From: Vibrionaceae bacterium
Lineage (GTDB): Bacteria; Pseudomonadota; Gammaproteobacteria; Enterobacterales; Vibrionaceae
Direction of reading: 5' to 3'
DNA length: 64,000 nt
Assembly (NCBI GenBank): GCA_018222805.1
Contig: JAAEZQ010000001.1
Location: 186,001 to 250,000 of the forward strand
The position numbers and the translations under genes are program-made. Position 1 is the stretch's first letter, and the number at the start of each line of letters is the position of its first letter. Below the pieces are notes generated by a model. The model ran no database searches, was not told the DNA's origin, and saw nothing but the letters and a program-made list of their open reading frames with translations. This document shows positions 1 to 9,457 of this stretch, piece by piece.

Positions 1-615
1 AGAGCTCTTGATAACCTCTGGTCCCTCTATCGAAAAAGAGGCGATGGCAAAGGCGAGTGTTGGAACTAGCGCGCTCCATACGATCAGTGACATAGTCGGC
101 ACGCTGTAATTTTGCATGATCACTTTATTAGTAATATTGCCAAGCGCCCAACAAGTCGCAGCACCTAAAATTAATATCAAGGTGACACCGGTAAGCGACG
201 CGGCTCCATCATGTTGCGCCGCCGCAAGTAAGTAAACACCACAACCTGCGGTTACAACCGCGATAACATTGTGGCGCTGCACCGTCTCTCTTAGTAGCAG
301 TATTCCAAATCCCAGTGTTATAAACGCCTGAGCTTGTAAGAGTAATGAGGCTAGTCCAGCCGCCAAACCAACATTCAACGCCCAGAAAAGTAAGGCAAAC
401 TGACCAAAGCTAATTGTCAAACCGTAAGCAACAAGCCATTTTAAAGGCAGTTTGGGGCGAGGAATAAATAGCAACGCAGGAAACGCGACCAGAGCAAAAC
501 GCAGTCCTGCCAGCAGCAGAGGTGGCATACCTTGCAAACCAACTTTGATGACCACAAAATTGACGCCCCACACCAGGACTATAGTGAGAGCTAGTAATCG
601 ATCACGTAATGACAT
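1..615 (-). CDS. EamA/DMT-family transporter, 3' part cut by window edge
   Basis: A leftward reading frame starts at ATG 615 and stays open to base 1, giving 205 codons. The protein begins MSLRDRLLALTIVLVWGVNF, the usual first helix of the drug/metabolite transporter (EamA) superfamily. It is very hydrophobic, with about six or seven predicted inner-membrane helices in the part seen, including a conserved-looking GLRFALVAFPALLF helix. The family commonly exports amino acids or related metabolites, and the closest feel is the O-acetylserine/cysteine exporter type, but the substrate cannot be read from sequence. The C-terminal third lies outside the window. The family call is firm; the substrate is unknown. 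Confidence 0.85.
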   Translation of the reverse strand, partial: MSLRDRLLALTIVLVWGVNFVVIKVGLQGMPPLLLAGLRFALVAFPALLFIPRPKLPLKWLVAYGLTISFGQFALLFWALNVGLAAGLASLLLQAQAFITLGFGILLLRETVQRHNVIAVVTAGCGVYLLAAAQHDGAASLTGVTLILILGAATCWALGNITNKVIMQNYSVPTMSLIVWSALVPTLAFAIASFSIEGPEVIKSS

Positions 616-1110
616 TATGCTTCCTTTCAGGCGTCCACCGTATCATGTAATAAGGATAGTTACCCAAAGCGGCTTACCGATTACCTCTCGGGGGATGAAT
701 TGGATATAGAATCGAGCTTCCAGACTGCCTGAAACAGCGGGTCAAAACAAGAGTTGCATATGCTTTGTTCATCCAAGATAAAAAAGAGCCCGAGATAGTC
801 TCTTTTAACGATACGCTAAACACAATCAATAATGGAACACTTTATGGCATGAGAGTGGTTGTCTTTATATATTTTGTTCCACTGGTAAATAGTCACCATT
901 CCAATCGGGCATTTCGTGATTTTATCTTATCTGAATTCAATAAGGACTAACTGTTATGAAAGGCAGAGTTTTATTTGCAGCACAGATCTTCCGCCTTACT
1001 AACGCCAAATACAACCGCAGTTTATTTTTAATAATCTAACATTGCCTAACTTTGTATCTTTTTTGACTAAGCTTTAAATATCAACATACTAATTGAATCT
1101 AGAGGTCAGG
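616..1110. other. Intergenic region between EamA transporter and P-loop NTPase
   Basis: This holds the divergent promoters of the two flanking genes. A 61-codon frame at 765-950 opens only from TTG, has no ribosome binding site and resembles no family I know, so I do not call it. I see no RNA gene or repeat. Confidence 0.5.
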
Positions 1111-1716
1111 ATGAGAAAGCAGCTACAAGTTGTGGTAACTGGTGGCCCTGGTGGTGGTAAAACCACTGCATTGGATTTATTTCGCAGAGAGCTGAGAGAG
1201 CAGATCGTTGTCGTTCCTGAAGCTGCTACTTTGCTTTTCTCCGGTGGCGTCGCCCGCTCAGAAAATGAACAAAGTAGTAAGATGGTACAAAAGACCATTT
1301 TCCAACTGCAAAAAAACCTCGAAGAGATCTATAAGATACAACATCCAGATAGATTGTTAGTCTGTGATCGTGGTTCGCTTGATGGCCTCGCATACTGGCC
1401 TAACTCAGAGAGTGATTTCTTTAAGCAAGTAAATTCGACATTCGAGAAGGAGCTTGAACGATATGATGCCGTGATATTTTTTGAGTCTGCTGCAGTATCT
1501 GGGCAAGACATCAGCAGCAACAACCCAACCAGATATGAGTCCCTGGACCAAGCGGCTAAATTGGACAGAAAACTACAACGAATATGGTCTAAGCATCCCA
1601 ATTTTTACTTTGTGGGCAGCTCGGAGTCTTTTGTTAGAAAGATCATGTTTGGAATCATGACATTAGAAAATGTGATTAACCGCTACCCTACTCACGCTCT
1701 GCAAAGACAAAAATAG
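1111..1716 (+). CDS. P-loop NTPase, AAA_28-like
   Basis: A 201-residue cytosolic nucleotide-binding protein. A Walker A loop TGGPGGGKTT lies at residues 10-19, followed by a region with DRLLVCDRGSLDGLAYW that looks like the Walker B segment and the following catalytic part of AAA_28-type ATPases. The frame can be extended to a TTG at 1093, but the ATG at 1111 has a GAGGT ribosome binding site at 1102-1106 and leads directly into the first strand, so I use it. Members are found as single genes in many bacteria and their function is poorly defined; some resemble nucleotide or nicotinamide-riboside kinases. It converges on the AMMECR1 gene with only about 15 bases between them, and no operon partner is evident. 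Confidence 0.75.
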   Translation: MRKQLQVVVTGGPGGGKTTALDLFRRELREQIVVVPEAATLLFSGGVARSENEQSSKMVQKTIFQLQKNLEEIYKIQHPDRLLVCDRGSLDGLAYWPNSESDFFKQVNSTFEKELERYDAVIFFESAAVSGQDISSNNPTRYESLDQAAKLDRKLQRIWSKHPNFYFVGSSESFVRKIMFGIMTLENVINRYPTHALQRQK

Positions 1717-1731
1717 AACGAGCGGCTACAA

Positions 1732-2310
1732 CTATGCGTCAGAGATCACGGCCGTTGTGAAGCGATGAAGAACGATGTCTTCATTCCAGTAGGTTTCTGG
1801 CCACCCTCCTTTGCGCTTTAATGCACGAACGAACTGCTCAGAAGTTGGCAAGACTTCCCAGACAGAAGGTAGAAACACAGCACGGTGCCACTCATCCTCT
1901 AATAACAGCCCATCAATACCGGGACGCAATGCTGCCAGTAAGGTAGCTTCACCATGATTTTTAATAGGCACAAGGTCTGATAAGACGGAAATATCAACAT
2001 TCAACCCAGCACGGTCATTCGGTGTAAGAGGCGGAAATCGCGAATCCTGAAAGCCGCTGGAATACGCATTTTTGCAGACGTTAAGCCACAGAGGTTCATT
2101 CGTTTGTAAAGAGCCAATGCAGCCACGCAATTTCCCGTGATGCTGTAACGTAACAAAACTCGCTGCTGGTTCGAGTAACTCCTTATAGTCTGGCTCTGGC
2201 GGCAGTTGCAATCCATTCCCTCTGAGAGCTTCATCAAGAACCTGCCATACCATTTCTAAAAGGCACGTTTTAGCCTCCTGACTTAATTCAAAACAAGATG
2301 AAGCTGGCAT
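1732..2310 (-). CDS. AMMECR1-domain protein (AmmeMemoRadiSam system protein A)
   Basis: An AMMECR1-fold protein of 192 residues from the ATG at 2310. A longer frame starts at 2352, but the 2310 start has an AAGGAG motif about nine bases upstream and overlaps the end of the upstream MEMO gene by only 23 bases. Family signatures are visible: FVTLQHHGKLRGCIGSL (the invariant LRGCIG core), a following SRFPPLTPND segment, and a PG(I)DGLLLE stretch near the middle. Human AMMECR1 is linked to a developmental syndrome and its chemistry is unknown. In bacteria the domain occurs beside MEMO-like and radical-SAM genes, exactly as here, so it probably acts with them in one pathway. Confidence 0.9.
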   Translation of the reverse strand: MPASSCFELSQEAKTCLLEMVWQVLDEALRGNGLQLPPEPDYKELLEPAASFVTLQHHGKLRGCIGSLQTNEPLWLNVCKNAYSSGFQDSRFPPLTPNDRAGLNVDISVLSDLVPIKNHGEATLLAALRPGIDGLLLEDEWHRAVFLPSVWEVLPTSEQFVRALKRKGGWPETYWNEDIVLHRFTTAVISDA

Positions 2311-3091
2311 AACCGACGACTCCTTCGGATGGCTCCGGGGCGCGATGTTCATGATGAGCCATCACATCTCCTGAGTTGGTGTAATTCACACACTTGATCT
2401 CCCAGCGTTGCTCCTTAGCGAACGCGAGCAAACCATTGATCGCATTGCAGCCACAAGCTCGCTCTGGATGAAGATTGCTGACAAACGACAAAACACGCTG
2501 AATGGTATCGGCATCAATCTCATTGGCTTCACTGTAAGAATGGTAATGACTGAGATCACTGCTTACCACAATCAGAGTGTTGGGCGTTTTTGTGACTGCT
2601 TCTAATATGCGCTTAACGTATCCTTGCAAGTCGCGTCCCACGACTATCGGTAAAAGCGTAAAATCATCAAGACAATATTGTAGAAAAGGAAGCTGCACCT
2701 CTAACGAGTGTTCCCAATGGTGAGCTTGATCTGACGTGGTGACCAGATCTTGTGACAGCAGATCATCTACACCTTCACGATCAATCATCACCTCTCCCGT
2801 TGGAGTTAGAAAAACATCACTATCCGGAACTGCACACCCCTCTAATGCGACATGATGGCTTGGCCCGAGCAACACAACACGAGCGTACTTATCCGTGTTA
2901 TTACATAGGAGGCGATAAGCCTTGGCAGCCACTTCACCGGAATAAAAGTAGCCCGCATGGGGCACAATCAACGCCTTTGGAGCCTCAGTCAAAAGTGCTT
3001 GCTCGGAAAAATAACTGTCGAGCTGGCTTGTGAGTTCATTTGCTGCTGCGGGATAAAATCTTCCGGCCACCGCGGCTTCCCGGTATTTCAT
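2288..3091 (-). CDS. MEMO1-family protein (AmmeMemoRadiSam system protein B)
   Basis: A 267-residue MEMO-like protein, related to extradiol-dioxygenase and LigB folds. Likely metal ligands known from human MEMO1 are all present: His in IVPHAGYFYSG (H45), His in LLGPSHHVALEG (about H79), His in VSSDLSHYHSY, and Cys in IKCVNYTNSGD. The protein ends in GVVGYASFILF, typical of the family. It is the first gene of a leftward pair with the AMMECR1 gene and is divergent from the radical SAM gene across 64 bases. Human MEMO1 has been described as a metal-binding redox protein; the bacterial reaction is unknown. Confidence 0.92.
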   Translation of the reverse strand: MKYREAAVAGRFYPAAANELTSQLDSYFSEQALLTEAPKALIVPHAGYFYSGEVAAKAYRLLCNNTDKYARVVLLGPSHHVALEGCAVPDSDVFLTPTGEVMIDREGVDDLLSQDLVTTSDQAHHWEHSLEVQLPFLQYCLDDFTLLPIVVGRDLQGYVKRILEAVTKTPNTLIVVSSDLSHYHSYSEANEIDADTIQRVLSFVSNLHPERACGCNAINGLLAFAKEQRWEIKCVNYTNSGDVMAHHEHRAPEPSEGVVGYASFILF

Positions 3092-3155
3092 AGCATTCCT
3101 ACTCGTATGTCATCAACTATACTTCTAGTGTAGGTCATTCGAGGACGAATTCACT

Positions 3156-4244
3156 ATGCAAACCTCCCCTCCTGATTATTTCCCAACCCGCTACTGGCAC
3201 AAGCTTTCAGATGGTCGCGTGTGCTGCGATGTATGTCCACGCAAATGCACACTTCGAGAAGGTAAGCGTGGGGCCTGTTTTGTACGTATGCATAGGCAGG
3301 GAGAAATCGTTCTGACCAGTTACGGGCGTTCATCAGGATTCTGCATCGATCCCATAGAGAAAAAACCGCTCAACCACTTCTATCCGGGTTCAAGTGTTCT
3401 GAGCTTTGGTACTGCCGGATGTAACCTCAGTTGCCAGTTCTGTCAGAATTGGGATATCAGTAAGTCGCGTGAATTTGATACCTTGTGTGACACCGCAATG
3501 CCAGAAGAGTTAGCACAAACAGCATTAAAATATGGTTGTAAAAGCCTGGCGTTTACTTACAACGATCCAGTTGTATTTATGGAGTACGCGATAGATGCTG
3601 CCATAGCAGCTCGTGCACTTGGTTTGAAAAGCGTTGCGGTTAGCGCAGGTTATATCTGTGAAGAACCGAGAGAAGAGTTCTACTGTCATATGGATGCCGC
3701 AAATATCGACTTGAAAGGCTTCACTGAGCATTTCTATCACAAGATATGTCACGGTCACCTGCAACCTGTTCTCGATACCTTGCTGTATCTGAAAAATGAA
3801 ACCGACGTGTGGTTCGAAATCACCACTCTTCTCATTCCTGGTGAAAATGATAGTGACGCAGAGCTCAACGCCATGTGCCAATGGATCTTTGAACATCTGG
3901 GACCAGATATTCCACTGCATTTCAGTGCGTTCCATCCAGACTTCAAAATGCTAGATAAGGGCAGAACGCCACTGAGTACCTTATTGCGAGCCCGCGATAT
4001 CGCTATCTCGCACGGCCTAAATTTTGTCTATTGCGGCAACGTACATGATCCAGACTCCGATGCCACCTATTGTCCTTCTTGCGGTAAACCGATCATTGAA
4101 AGGGATTGGTATCAACTTGGGGAATACCATTTAAATGACACTGGCCACTGTACTCACTGCGGCTACAAAGTACCGGGACGATTTGCGGGTCCAAGAGAAA
4201 ACTTTGGTCCTCGACGCATCCCCGTCGCGATTCATCGGCTTTGA
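3156..4244 (+). CDS. AmmeMemoRadiSam system radical SAM enzyme
   Basis: A 362-residue radical SAM protein. The [4Fe-4S] motif CX3CX2C is C89, C93 and C96 in GTAGCNLSCQFCQNW. An N-terminal cysteine-rich segment (CCDVCPRKCTLREGKRGAC, C23-C41) and two C-terminal CxxC pairs (YCPSCGKP and CTHCGYK) suggest further metal or auxiliary cluster sites. The architecture resembles PflA-like activases, but this subfamily is defined by its linkage to AMMECR1 and MEMO genes, which sit immediately upstream on the opposite strand. The substrate is unknown; it may modify a protein or small molecule together with those partners (inference). Confidence 0.93.
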   Translation: MQTSPPDYFPTRYWHKLSDGRVCCDVCPRKCTLREGKRGACFVRMHRQGEIVLTSYGRSSGFCIDPIEKKPLNHFYPGSSVLSFGTAGCNLSCQFCQNWDISKSREFDTLCDTAMPEELAQTALKYGCKSLAFTYNDPVVFMEYAIDAAIAARALGLKSVAVSAGYICEEPREEFYCHMDAANIDLKGFTEHFYHKICHGHLQPVLDTLLYLKNETDVWFEITTLLIPGENDSDAELNAMCQWIFEHLGPDIPLHFSAFHPDFKMLDKGRTPLSTLLRARDIAISHGLNFVYCGNVHDPDSDATYCPSCGKPIIERDWYQLGEYHLNDTGHCTHCGYKVPGRFAGPRENFGPRRIPVAIHRL

Positions 4245-4362
4245 CTTGTAGGTACGCCAGCTACGAGGCGATAAATTCAACTTTGTAGCCATTTACACTC
4301 TCTCTAACGAGTATGCATGTAACACAGATAAACAGATCAGTTTTAGTAGATCTAGGATTACG

Positions 4363-6453
4363 CTAGCTCTCTTTCACCCAGCAATTATTCTCGATAAAAG
4401 TTAGCTCCTCTTCGTATCCAGAGCTTAGAAGCGGAAAACGTTTATAAGTTTTTGGATCCAAGCTGTTTAGTTCGATATGAAAACCCGGCGCCTGACGGTC
4501 TCGTTTCCATTGATTGCGAAACAGCAACTTAAAAAATTTGACGATATATGTCGCCATCGTTTGCTTGTCGATGAAATCAAATTCTTCAGTCATCACATCA
4601 AAAATATCTCTTGGAGACATACCTGCTTCTAACGTCAGAAAGACCATGCGATCAAGTACCTCATAGGGCATCAAATCATCTTCATCACTTTGTTCTTCGG
4701 GACGCAGCTCTGCCGTCGGGCGTTGATTATTAATATAGGAAAGTGCCTCTAGCTTCATGACGTGATTACCTGTGCAATAGAACCCTTTCTGCTCTAGCCA
4801 CACAAGTAACTTCAGAATTCGGCTTTTAGTAACGCCGGAAATAGGCGCAAGCACACCTGAAGAGTCTCCATCCATTGTGCAGTAACCTACCGCCCCTTCC
4901 GACATATTACTCGTCGTCAGCAGCAGTTTATTTTCCAGATTAGCAATAAACCAGATACTCGGTGAGCGCACTCGTGCTTGAATATTTTGTAGCGCGATAT
5001 CGTGATCATCCCAATTGAGCCCTAGTTTCATTGCTTTTGATATCATCGACTCGTAGTTCTTAACTATCTGGCTAATGCTAAGGTTTAGAAATTTCGCCCC
5101 GAATGATTCCGCGACTTTTTGAGCAGCGATACGAGTAACTGAACCACTGTTCGCACTGGCCTGATACGCGGTGGTTAGCATGTTAGCCATTATTGCCGAC
5201 GCCGTATCCCTGACTAATTGCTCTAGCTTGTCTGTGGCCCCCGCCTGTTTGAATTTACGTATTTGATCTTCGGTCAAAAATTGACACAGATGAACAGGCA
5301 ATAAACACTCGGTACTTTCCTCTGTTTTGGAGATCAACTCCCACAGCTCCAGGATAACGGCTGTGTAAACAGCACTTGCTACTAATGCAGAATCCGCGCC
5401 TCCGCTAAGAGAGAGCGCGTAGCCGCCAGTATGTGTCTTTCTAAGCCAATCACGCAAACCTATTGCAATCGCCCGCAGAGCTTCTTCATGTTCTAGGTGT
5501 TCACTCTCTTCCCAAGGTTGATTTAACGGCAGCACACGTAACTTGGGGAAACTTGGGGATTCACCGAGTGTAACTTTGACGATTGCCTCTGAATCAAAGT
5601 CATGCTCCTCATAATAGCGTTGACTGCTATTAATTTGACCTATTCGACTGCGTGATAAATCGACATCTGCTGTAACGACCTCCACATCGCTCATATGAAA
5701 CCGTTCGCCTTTAGCAACCAAGCTGCCATCAACCGCAATCATCACACCTGCATCATAAATAGCCCGCCCAGATTCACAACCAGATAGGTTGGAATACACA
5801 TAACATGCTGAATATACGCGGCTCGACTCTTCCACCAGTCGCTTACGAGTCAGTGATTTGCCAATCGCAAAGTGACTCGCGCTTGGGTTCGCAATGACTT
5901 CTACACCTTGATTGAAGAAGCGTTCCGAAGTTCGGTCGGCAACCCAGGCATCCTCGCAGATTTCAAAGCCTACTTTGACACCGTTAACGCTGTAAACCAG
6001 ATTACCAACACGCACAGGTGGTGTCCCCTCTTTGAGTATCACCGTCGCGTGTTTACCTCGAGTCCATGGCGTAAACCAACGTTGCTCATAATGAAGACCA
6101 TTCGCGGCTAAATTACGCTTTAGAGAAATACCTTGAATGCCCTTACGCGTAAGCAGTGCAACACCATTGTAAACACGGTTGTTGATCAGAACAGGTAGTC
6201 CAACCGACACCGCCATACTCATAGGGATCGACTCAATGAGAACAGAAACACTTTTAAGTGCTCGCTCAGAGACATGAGGACTATGGAAAAAGTCTTCACA
6301 ACCATAACCAGAAATCGACAGTTCGGGCGTAATGAGAAGCTTCGCGCCTTGTTTATACGCAGCTTGAATGGCTTTCTTAATATTCGCCAGGTTACCACTC
6401 CAATCCATTGGTGTTTGGTTTAGAGAGCATGAGCTAATACGCAGTTTCTTCAC
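4363..6453 (-). CDS. nadE: Glutamine-dependent NAD(+) synthetase
   Basis: A 696-residue cytosolic enzyme that converts nicotinic acid adenine dinucleotide to NAD+ with glutamine as nitrogen donor and ATP. The N-terminal nitrilase-type glutaminase domain shows the catalytic Glu (LLITPELSISGYG), a Lys region (ISLKRNLAANGLHYEQRWF) and the nucleophilic Cys (VGFEICEDAW). The synthetase domain begins near residue 350 with the PP-loop ALSLSGGADSALVASA. The length fits the two-domain eukaryote/actinobacterium-type enzyme. Vibrios also have a short ammonia-dependent NadE, from general knowledge, so this may be a second enzyme. It stands alone, with over 100 bases on each side and no evident partner. 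Confidence 0.93.
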   Translation of the reverse strand: MKKLRISSCSLNQTPMDWSGNLANIKKAIQAAYKQGAKLLITPELSISGYGCEDFFHSPHVSERALKSVSVLIESIPMSMAVSVGLPVLINNRVYNGVALLTRKGIQGISLKRNLAANGLHYEQRWFTPWTRGKHATVILKEGTPPVRVGNLVYSVNGVKVGFEICEDAWVADRTSERFFNQGVEVIANPSASHFAIGKSLTRKRLVEESSRVYSACYVYSNLSGCESGRAIYDAGVMIAVDGSLVAKGERFHMSDVEVVTADVDLSRSRIGQINSSQRYYEEHDFDSEAIVKVTLGESPSFPKLRVLPLNQPWEESEHLEHEEALRAIAIGLRDWLRKTHTGGYALSLSGGADSALVASAVYTAVILELWELISKTEESTECLLPVHLCQFLTEDQIRKFKQAGATDKLEQLVRDTASAIMANMLTTAYQASANSGSVTRIAAQKVAESFGAKFLNLSISQIVKNYESMISKAMKLGLNWDDHDIALQNIQARVRSPSIWFIANLENKLLLTTSNMSEGAVGYCTMDGDSSGVLAPISGVTKSRILKLLVWLEQKGFYCTGNHVMKLEALSYINNQRPTAELRPEEQSDEDDLMPYEVLDRMVFLTLEAGMSPRDIFDVMTEEFDFIDKQTMATYIVKFFKLLFRNQWKRDRQAPGFHIELNSLDPKTYKRFPLLSSGYEEELTFIENNCWVKES

Positions 6454-6568
6454 AATACTTCCTTCCCTAGACTTCTGGGCTTAAGTCAATATTCAGTAAG
6501 TATTAGTGATTAAAGTAAAAATGATCAAACGTAGCCTTAGTTTACTGAAGCTGAAAAACAAACCGTTT

Positions 6569-7735
6569 TTATTTTTTGCTGAGCGTTACTTGTGTTTGAG
6601 ATAACATCGATAAATTACTTAATCTTGCGACATTTTCCGCAAGGTTTTCCAAGTTGATATCAGCTTCCTCTAACGCTTCTGGTAGGCTCATCGCACGTGA
6701 AACGCATACAAACACCGCATCAATGCCACACTCGTAAACTGCTTGATAGTTTTCCCCTGTGCACCCTGCAAGCGCAATGACTGGAAGATCAAATTGCTTC
6801 GCTACTTTCGCGACGCCCATCGGAGTTTTGCCATGTATAGTTTGTTGGTCGATTCTCCCTTCACCAGTGAAAACGATATCAGCATCCGAGACATGTTCTG
6901 ATAGCTTGACTGTATCTAAAACTATCTCTATACCAGGTTTCATACTTGAGGATAGAAAGCCCATTAATGCTGCCCCCATTCCGCCAGCAGCACCAGCACC
7001 TTTTTCCGTCAAAACATGTCTTCCCATGACTTGTTCCGTTAGCTCTCCAAATTTTTTCAAAGCGCCATCTAATAGTTCTATATCTTCTTTAGTAGCACCT
7101 TTTTGTGGCCCGAATACTTTAGACGCCCCCTCTTCTCCGCACAAAGGGTTGTCCACGTCGCATGCCACCAAAAAGTCACACTCTGCTAAGCGTGCATCAA
7201 GAGTAGAGTGATCGATGGATACTAACTCAACCAATCCAGCGCCATCAGGTGTAATTTCCTCACCGGCTTGATTTAAAAACCTCACACCCAGTGCGGCGAG
7301 CATACCAATGCCCCCATCATTCGTTGCACTGCCACCTAATCCAATGATAAAACGCTGAATACCTTTATCTAGTGCATCAAGAATCAGTTGACCTGTGCCA
7401 AAGCTACTAGTCCTTTTAGGATCTCGTAGTTCTTGTGGAACAAGATGCAAACCGCTTGCTTCAGCCATTTCGATCACAGCGGTTTCACGATCTCCAAGAA
7501 TACCGTAATGAGCGTTTATTTCAGTACCTAGCGGTCCTTTCACTGAGACAACAACTAGTTCACCTTGAGTTGCATCAATTAACGCTTGAACAGTCCCTTC
7601 TCCACCATCGGCTACTGGTATAGTGACGAATTCGGCATCTTTCCAGACGCGCTTTAACCCTCTTTTAATCGCATCGCTGACTTGCTTAGCGGTCAAGCTC
7701 TCTTTAAATGAATCTGGGGCAATCACCACTTTCAT
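6569..7735 (-). CDS. Glycerate kinase (GarK/GlxK family)
   Basis: A 388-residue kinase that phosphorylates D-glycerate with ATP, giving 2- or 3-phosphoglycerate depending on subfamily. The start MKVVIAPDSFKESLTAKQVS is diagnostic and was chosen at ATG 7735 because an AGGAG lies just upstream; a longer frame to 7753 lacks support. Other marks are DGGEGTVQALI, GLGGSATNDGGIGML and FTGEGRIDQQT. It lies downstream of the GntP permease in the tetronate cluster, separated by a strong hairpin. The canonical L-threonate route does not need glycerate kinase, so it may widen the cluster to glycerate (inference). Confidence 0.92.
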   Translation of the reverse strand: MKVVIAPDSFKESLTAKQVSDAIKRGLKRVWKDAEFVTIPVADGGEGTVQALIDATQGELVVVSVKGPLGTEINAHYGILGDRETAVIEMAEASGLHLVPQELRDPKRTSSFGTGQLILDALDKGIQRFIIGLGGSATNDGGIGMLAALGVRFLNQAGEEITPDGAGLVELVSIDHSTLDARLAECDFLVACDVDNPLCGEEGASKVFGPQKGATKEDIELLDGALKKFGELTEQVMGRHVLTEKGAGAAGGMGAALMGFLSSSMKPGIEIVLDTVKLSEHVSDADIVFTGEGRIDQQTIHGKTPMGVAKVAKQFDLPVIALAGCTGENYQAVYECGIDAVFVCVSRAMSLPEALEEADINLENLAENVARLSNLSMLSQTQVTLSKK

Positions 7736-7782
7736 TTTATTCTCCTGAAACAATAGTCTTTTAAACTATACAAAGGTAATAA

Positions 7783-7817
7783 AGAAACCCATATTGAAAT
7801 TTCCAATATGGGTTTCT
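7783..7817 (-). terminator. Hairpin between gntP-type permease and glycerate kinase
   Basis: A perfect 14-bp inverted repeat (7783-7796 with 7804-7817, 7-nt loop) lies just after the permease stop. In the leftward direction it is followed by a short T-rich run (TTTCTTTATT). It could partly terminate or protect the transcript, lowering glycerate kinase expression relative to the upstream genes. Confidence 0.6.
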
Positions 7818-7840
7818 GGATTTATTGCTTATTTTTTATG

Positions 7841-9295
7841 TTAAGCAATCGACTCTACTGAGTTTGTTTTACTACTTTTGATTTTTACCGCAATAATAAC
7901 GGCTGCAAGTACAGCGATTGGTACTAGTGGGTCGATGAAGGTACCACCTTTACCAAACACTAAGTTTAGTACCATGATGATTGACGCACCGATCGCCCAT
8001 GCAATCGTTGACGATACAGTCCAAATCTTCAATTGATCTGTAAGCTCAGTAATACCTAGCGTACGGTTGATGATGTGGAAGTAAGAGTCATTTAGGTGAG
8101 AGAAGCCAACAGGGCCTACCGCACAAGCTAGTGCAACAAATACTGGATCTAGACCTAACGTCTCTACTAGAGGTAAAGTCATTGTAGCCGCAACCATCAT
8201 AGACGCTGTTGCTGAACCTTGAATCAGGCGAAGCATTGATGCGATTGCCAATGGTACTAGTAGTGGTGGAATACCGCTATTAGCAATAGCTTCGGCAACC
8301 TGAGGACCAGCACCTGATGCTTTTAGTACTGCACCCATTGCGCCGCCACAACCTGTTACTACAAGGATTAAGCCTGTTGTAGATAACGCATCATCCATTG
8401 AACCAACCATATCTTTACGCTCAATCTTACGAGTCAGGCCATAAAGCGCCATCAGCACACCTAGACCAACCGCAACCACAGGGTTACCCAGTAAAGAAAG
8501 AACCGTGTGTAGAGCTGAATCACCTTTGCCAACTAACGTGTTGATTAGGATAAGTGCGATAGGGATCAGAATAGGACCGAAAGATAAGAAGTTACCTGGT
8601 AGTTCTTTGTCGTCTGTCGCTTTTACTTTCTCTAGGTTTGCCCAATCTGCCTGGTTCGTGATCCAAGTTTCACCGTTTGGTACGCGGTAGTATTCATTAC
8701 CTACACGGCGGATGTAGATCATCGATAGCAGCATCATAGGGATTGATACCATCAGACCCCAAAGCATGTACTCCCCAAGATCTACGCCAAGAATACCAGC
8801 AACAGCCACTGGGCCAGGTGTTGGTGGTACAAGTGCGTGCGTGATCAGTAGACCTAGAGCAAGAGTGACACCTAAACCAACGGCTGATTTACCTGTGTCA
8901 CGTGAAATTGCGCGAACGAGAGAGTGTAAAATGATGTACGCAGAATCACAAAATACAGGGATTGCCACGAGTACGCCGGTAAAACCAAGCGCAAGATCCT
9001 CACGACCTTTACCACAGATCTTCACGAAGGTTTTCGCCATGCGAACCGCAGCGCCAGAGCGCTCAAAACACGCCCCCATGATCACGCCAAATGCGATGAT
9101 TAGGCCGATACCACCTAGAACGCCGCCGAAGCCAGCTTTGATCGCGTTAATTAGGTCAGTTGGGGCCATTCCAGCAAACAATCCCATGATGATGCTGGCA
9201 ATAACCATTGCAAGTGCTACTGGGATACGCGTTTTTACGATCATCCCCATCATGGCAATGATGCCAATCACAATTCCTATCAATGCTCCGTCCAT
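7841..9295 (-). CDS. GntP-family permease, probable sugar-acid transporter
   Basis: A 484-residue inner-membrane protein with about 12 hydrophobic helices. GntP-family hallmarks include the N-terminal MGLFAGMAPTDLINAIKAGFGGVLGGIGLI region, LITHALVPPTPGPVAVAGILG, and GSATASMMVAATMTLP. Characterised relatives carry gluconate, other aldonates or D-glycerate with protons. The position between otnI and the glycerate kinase suggests uptake of L-threonate, D-erythronate or glycerate. Orientation matches the otn genes, so it is probably expressed with them, although 162 bases separate it from otnI. Family certain, substrate inferred. Confidence 0.92.
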   Translation of the reverse strand: MDGALIGIVIGIIAMMGMIVKTRIPVALAMVIASIIMGLFAGMAPTDLINAIKAGFGGVLGGIGLIIAFGVIMGACFERSGAAVRMAKTFVKICGKGREDLALGFTGVLVAIPVFCDSAYIILHSLVRAISRDTGKSAVGLGVTLALGLLITHALVPPTPGPVAVAGILGVDLGEYMLWGLMVSIPMMLLSMIYIRRVGNEYYRVPNGETWITNQADWANLEKVKATDDKELPGNFLSFGPILIPIALILINTLVGKGDSALHTVLSLLGNPVVAVGLGVLMALYGLTRKIERKDMVGSMDDALSTTGLILVVTGCGGAMGAVLKASGAGPQVAEAIANSGIPPLLVPLAIASMLRLIQGSATASMMVAATMTLPLVETLGLDPVFVALACAVGPVGFSHLNDSYFHIINRTLGITELTDQLKIWTVSSTIAWAIGASIIMVLNLVFGKGGTFIDPLVPIAVLAAVIIAVKIKSSKTNSVESIA

Positions 9296-9457
9296 TTTTG
9301 TTTCCTTTGTCTCGTATTCTGTAGGGGTTGTGCTCGTGGGCTCTTAAGTGATACTCACAGCACATATTGTTATTTGTACTATTTAAACTTGTTGATTAAA
9401 TTGACTTTATGTTTCCATCTGGCTTTGTTGAGCAAAGCGCTTTTTAATCATCTTCAG

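Noticed and set aside
452..709. 85-codon frame on the + strand
   Set aside because: It lies antisense to the EamA transporter gene and has no family resemblance; a shadow frame.
765..950. 61-codon frame upstream of the NTPase
   Set aside because: Opens only from TTG, lacks a ribosome binding site and resembles no known protein.
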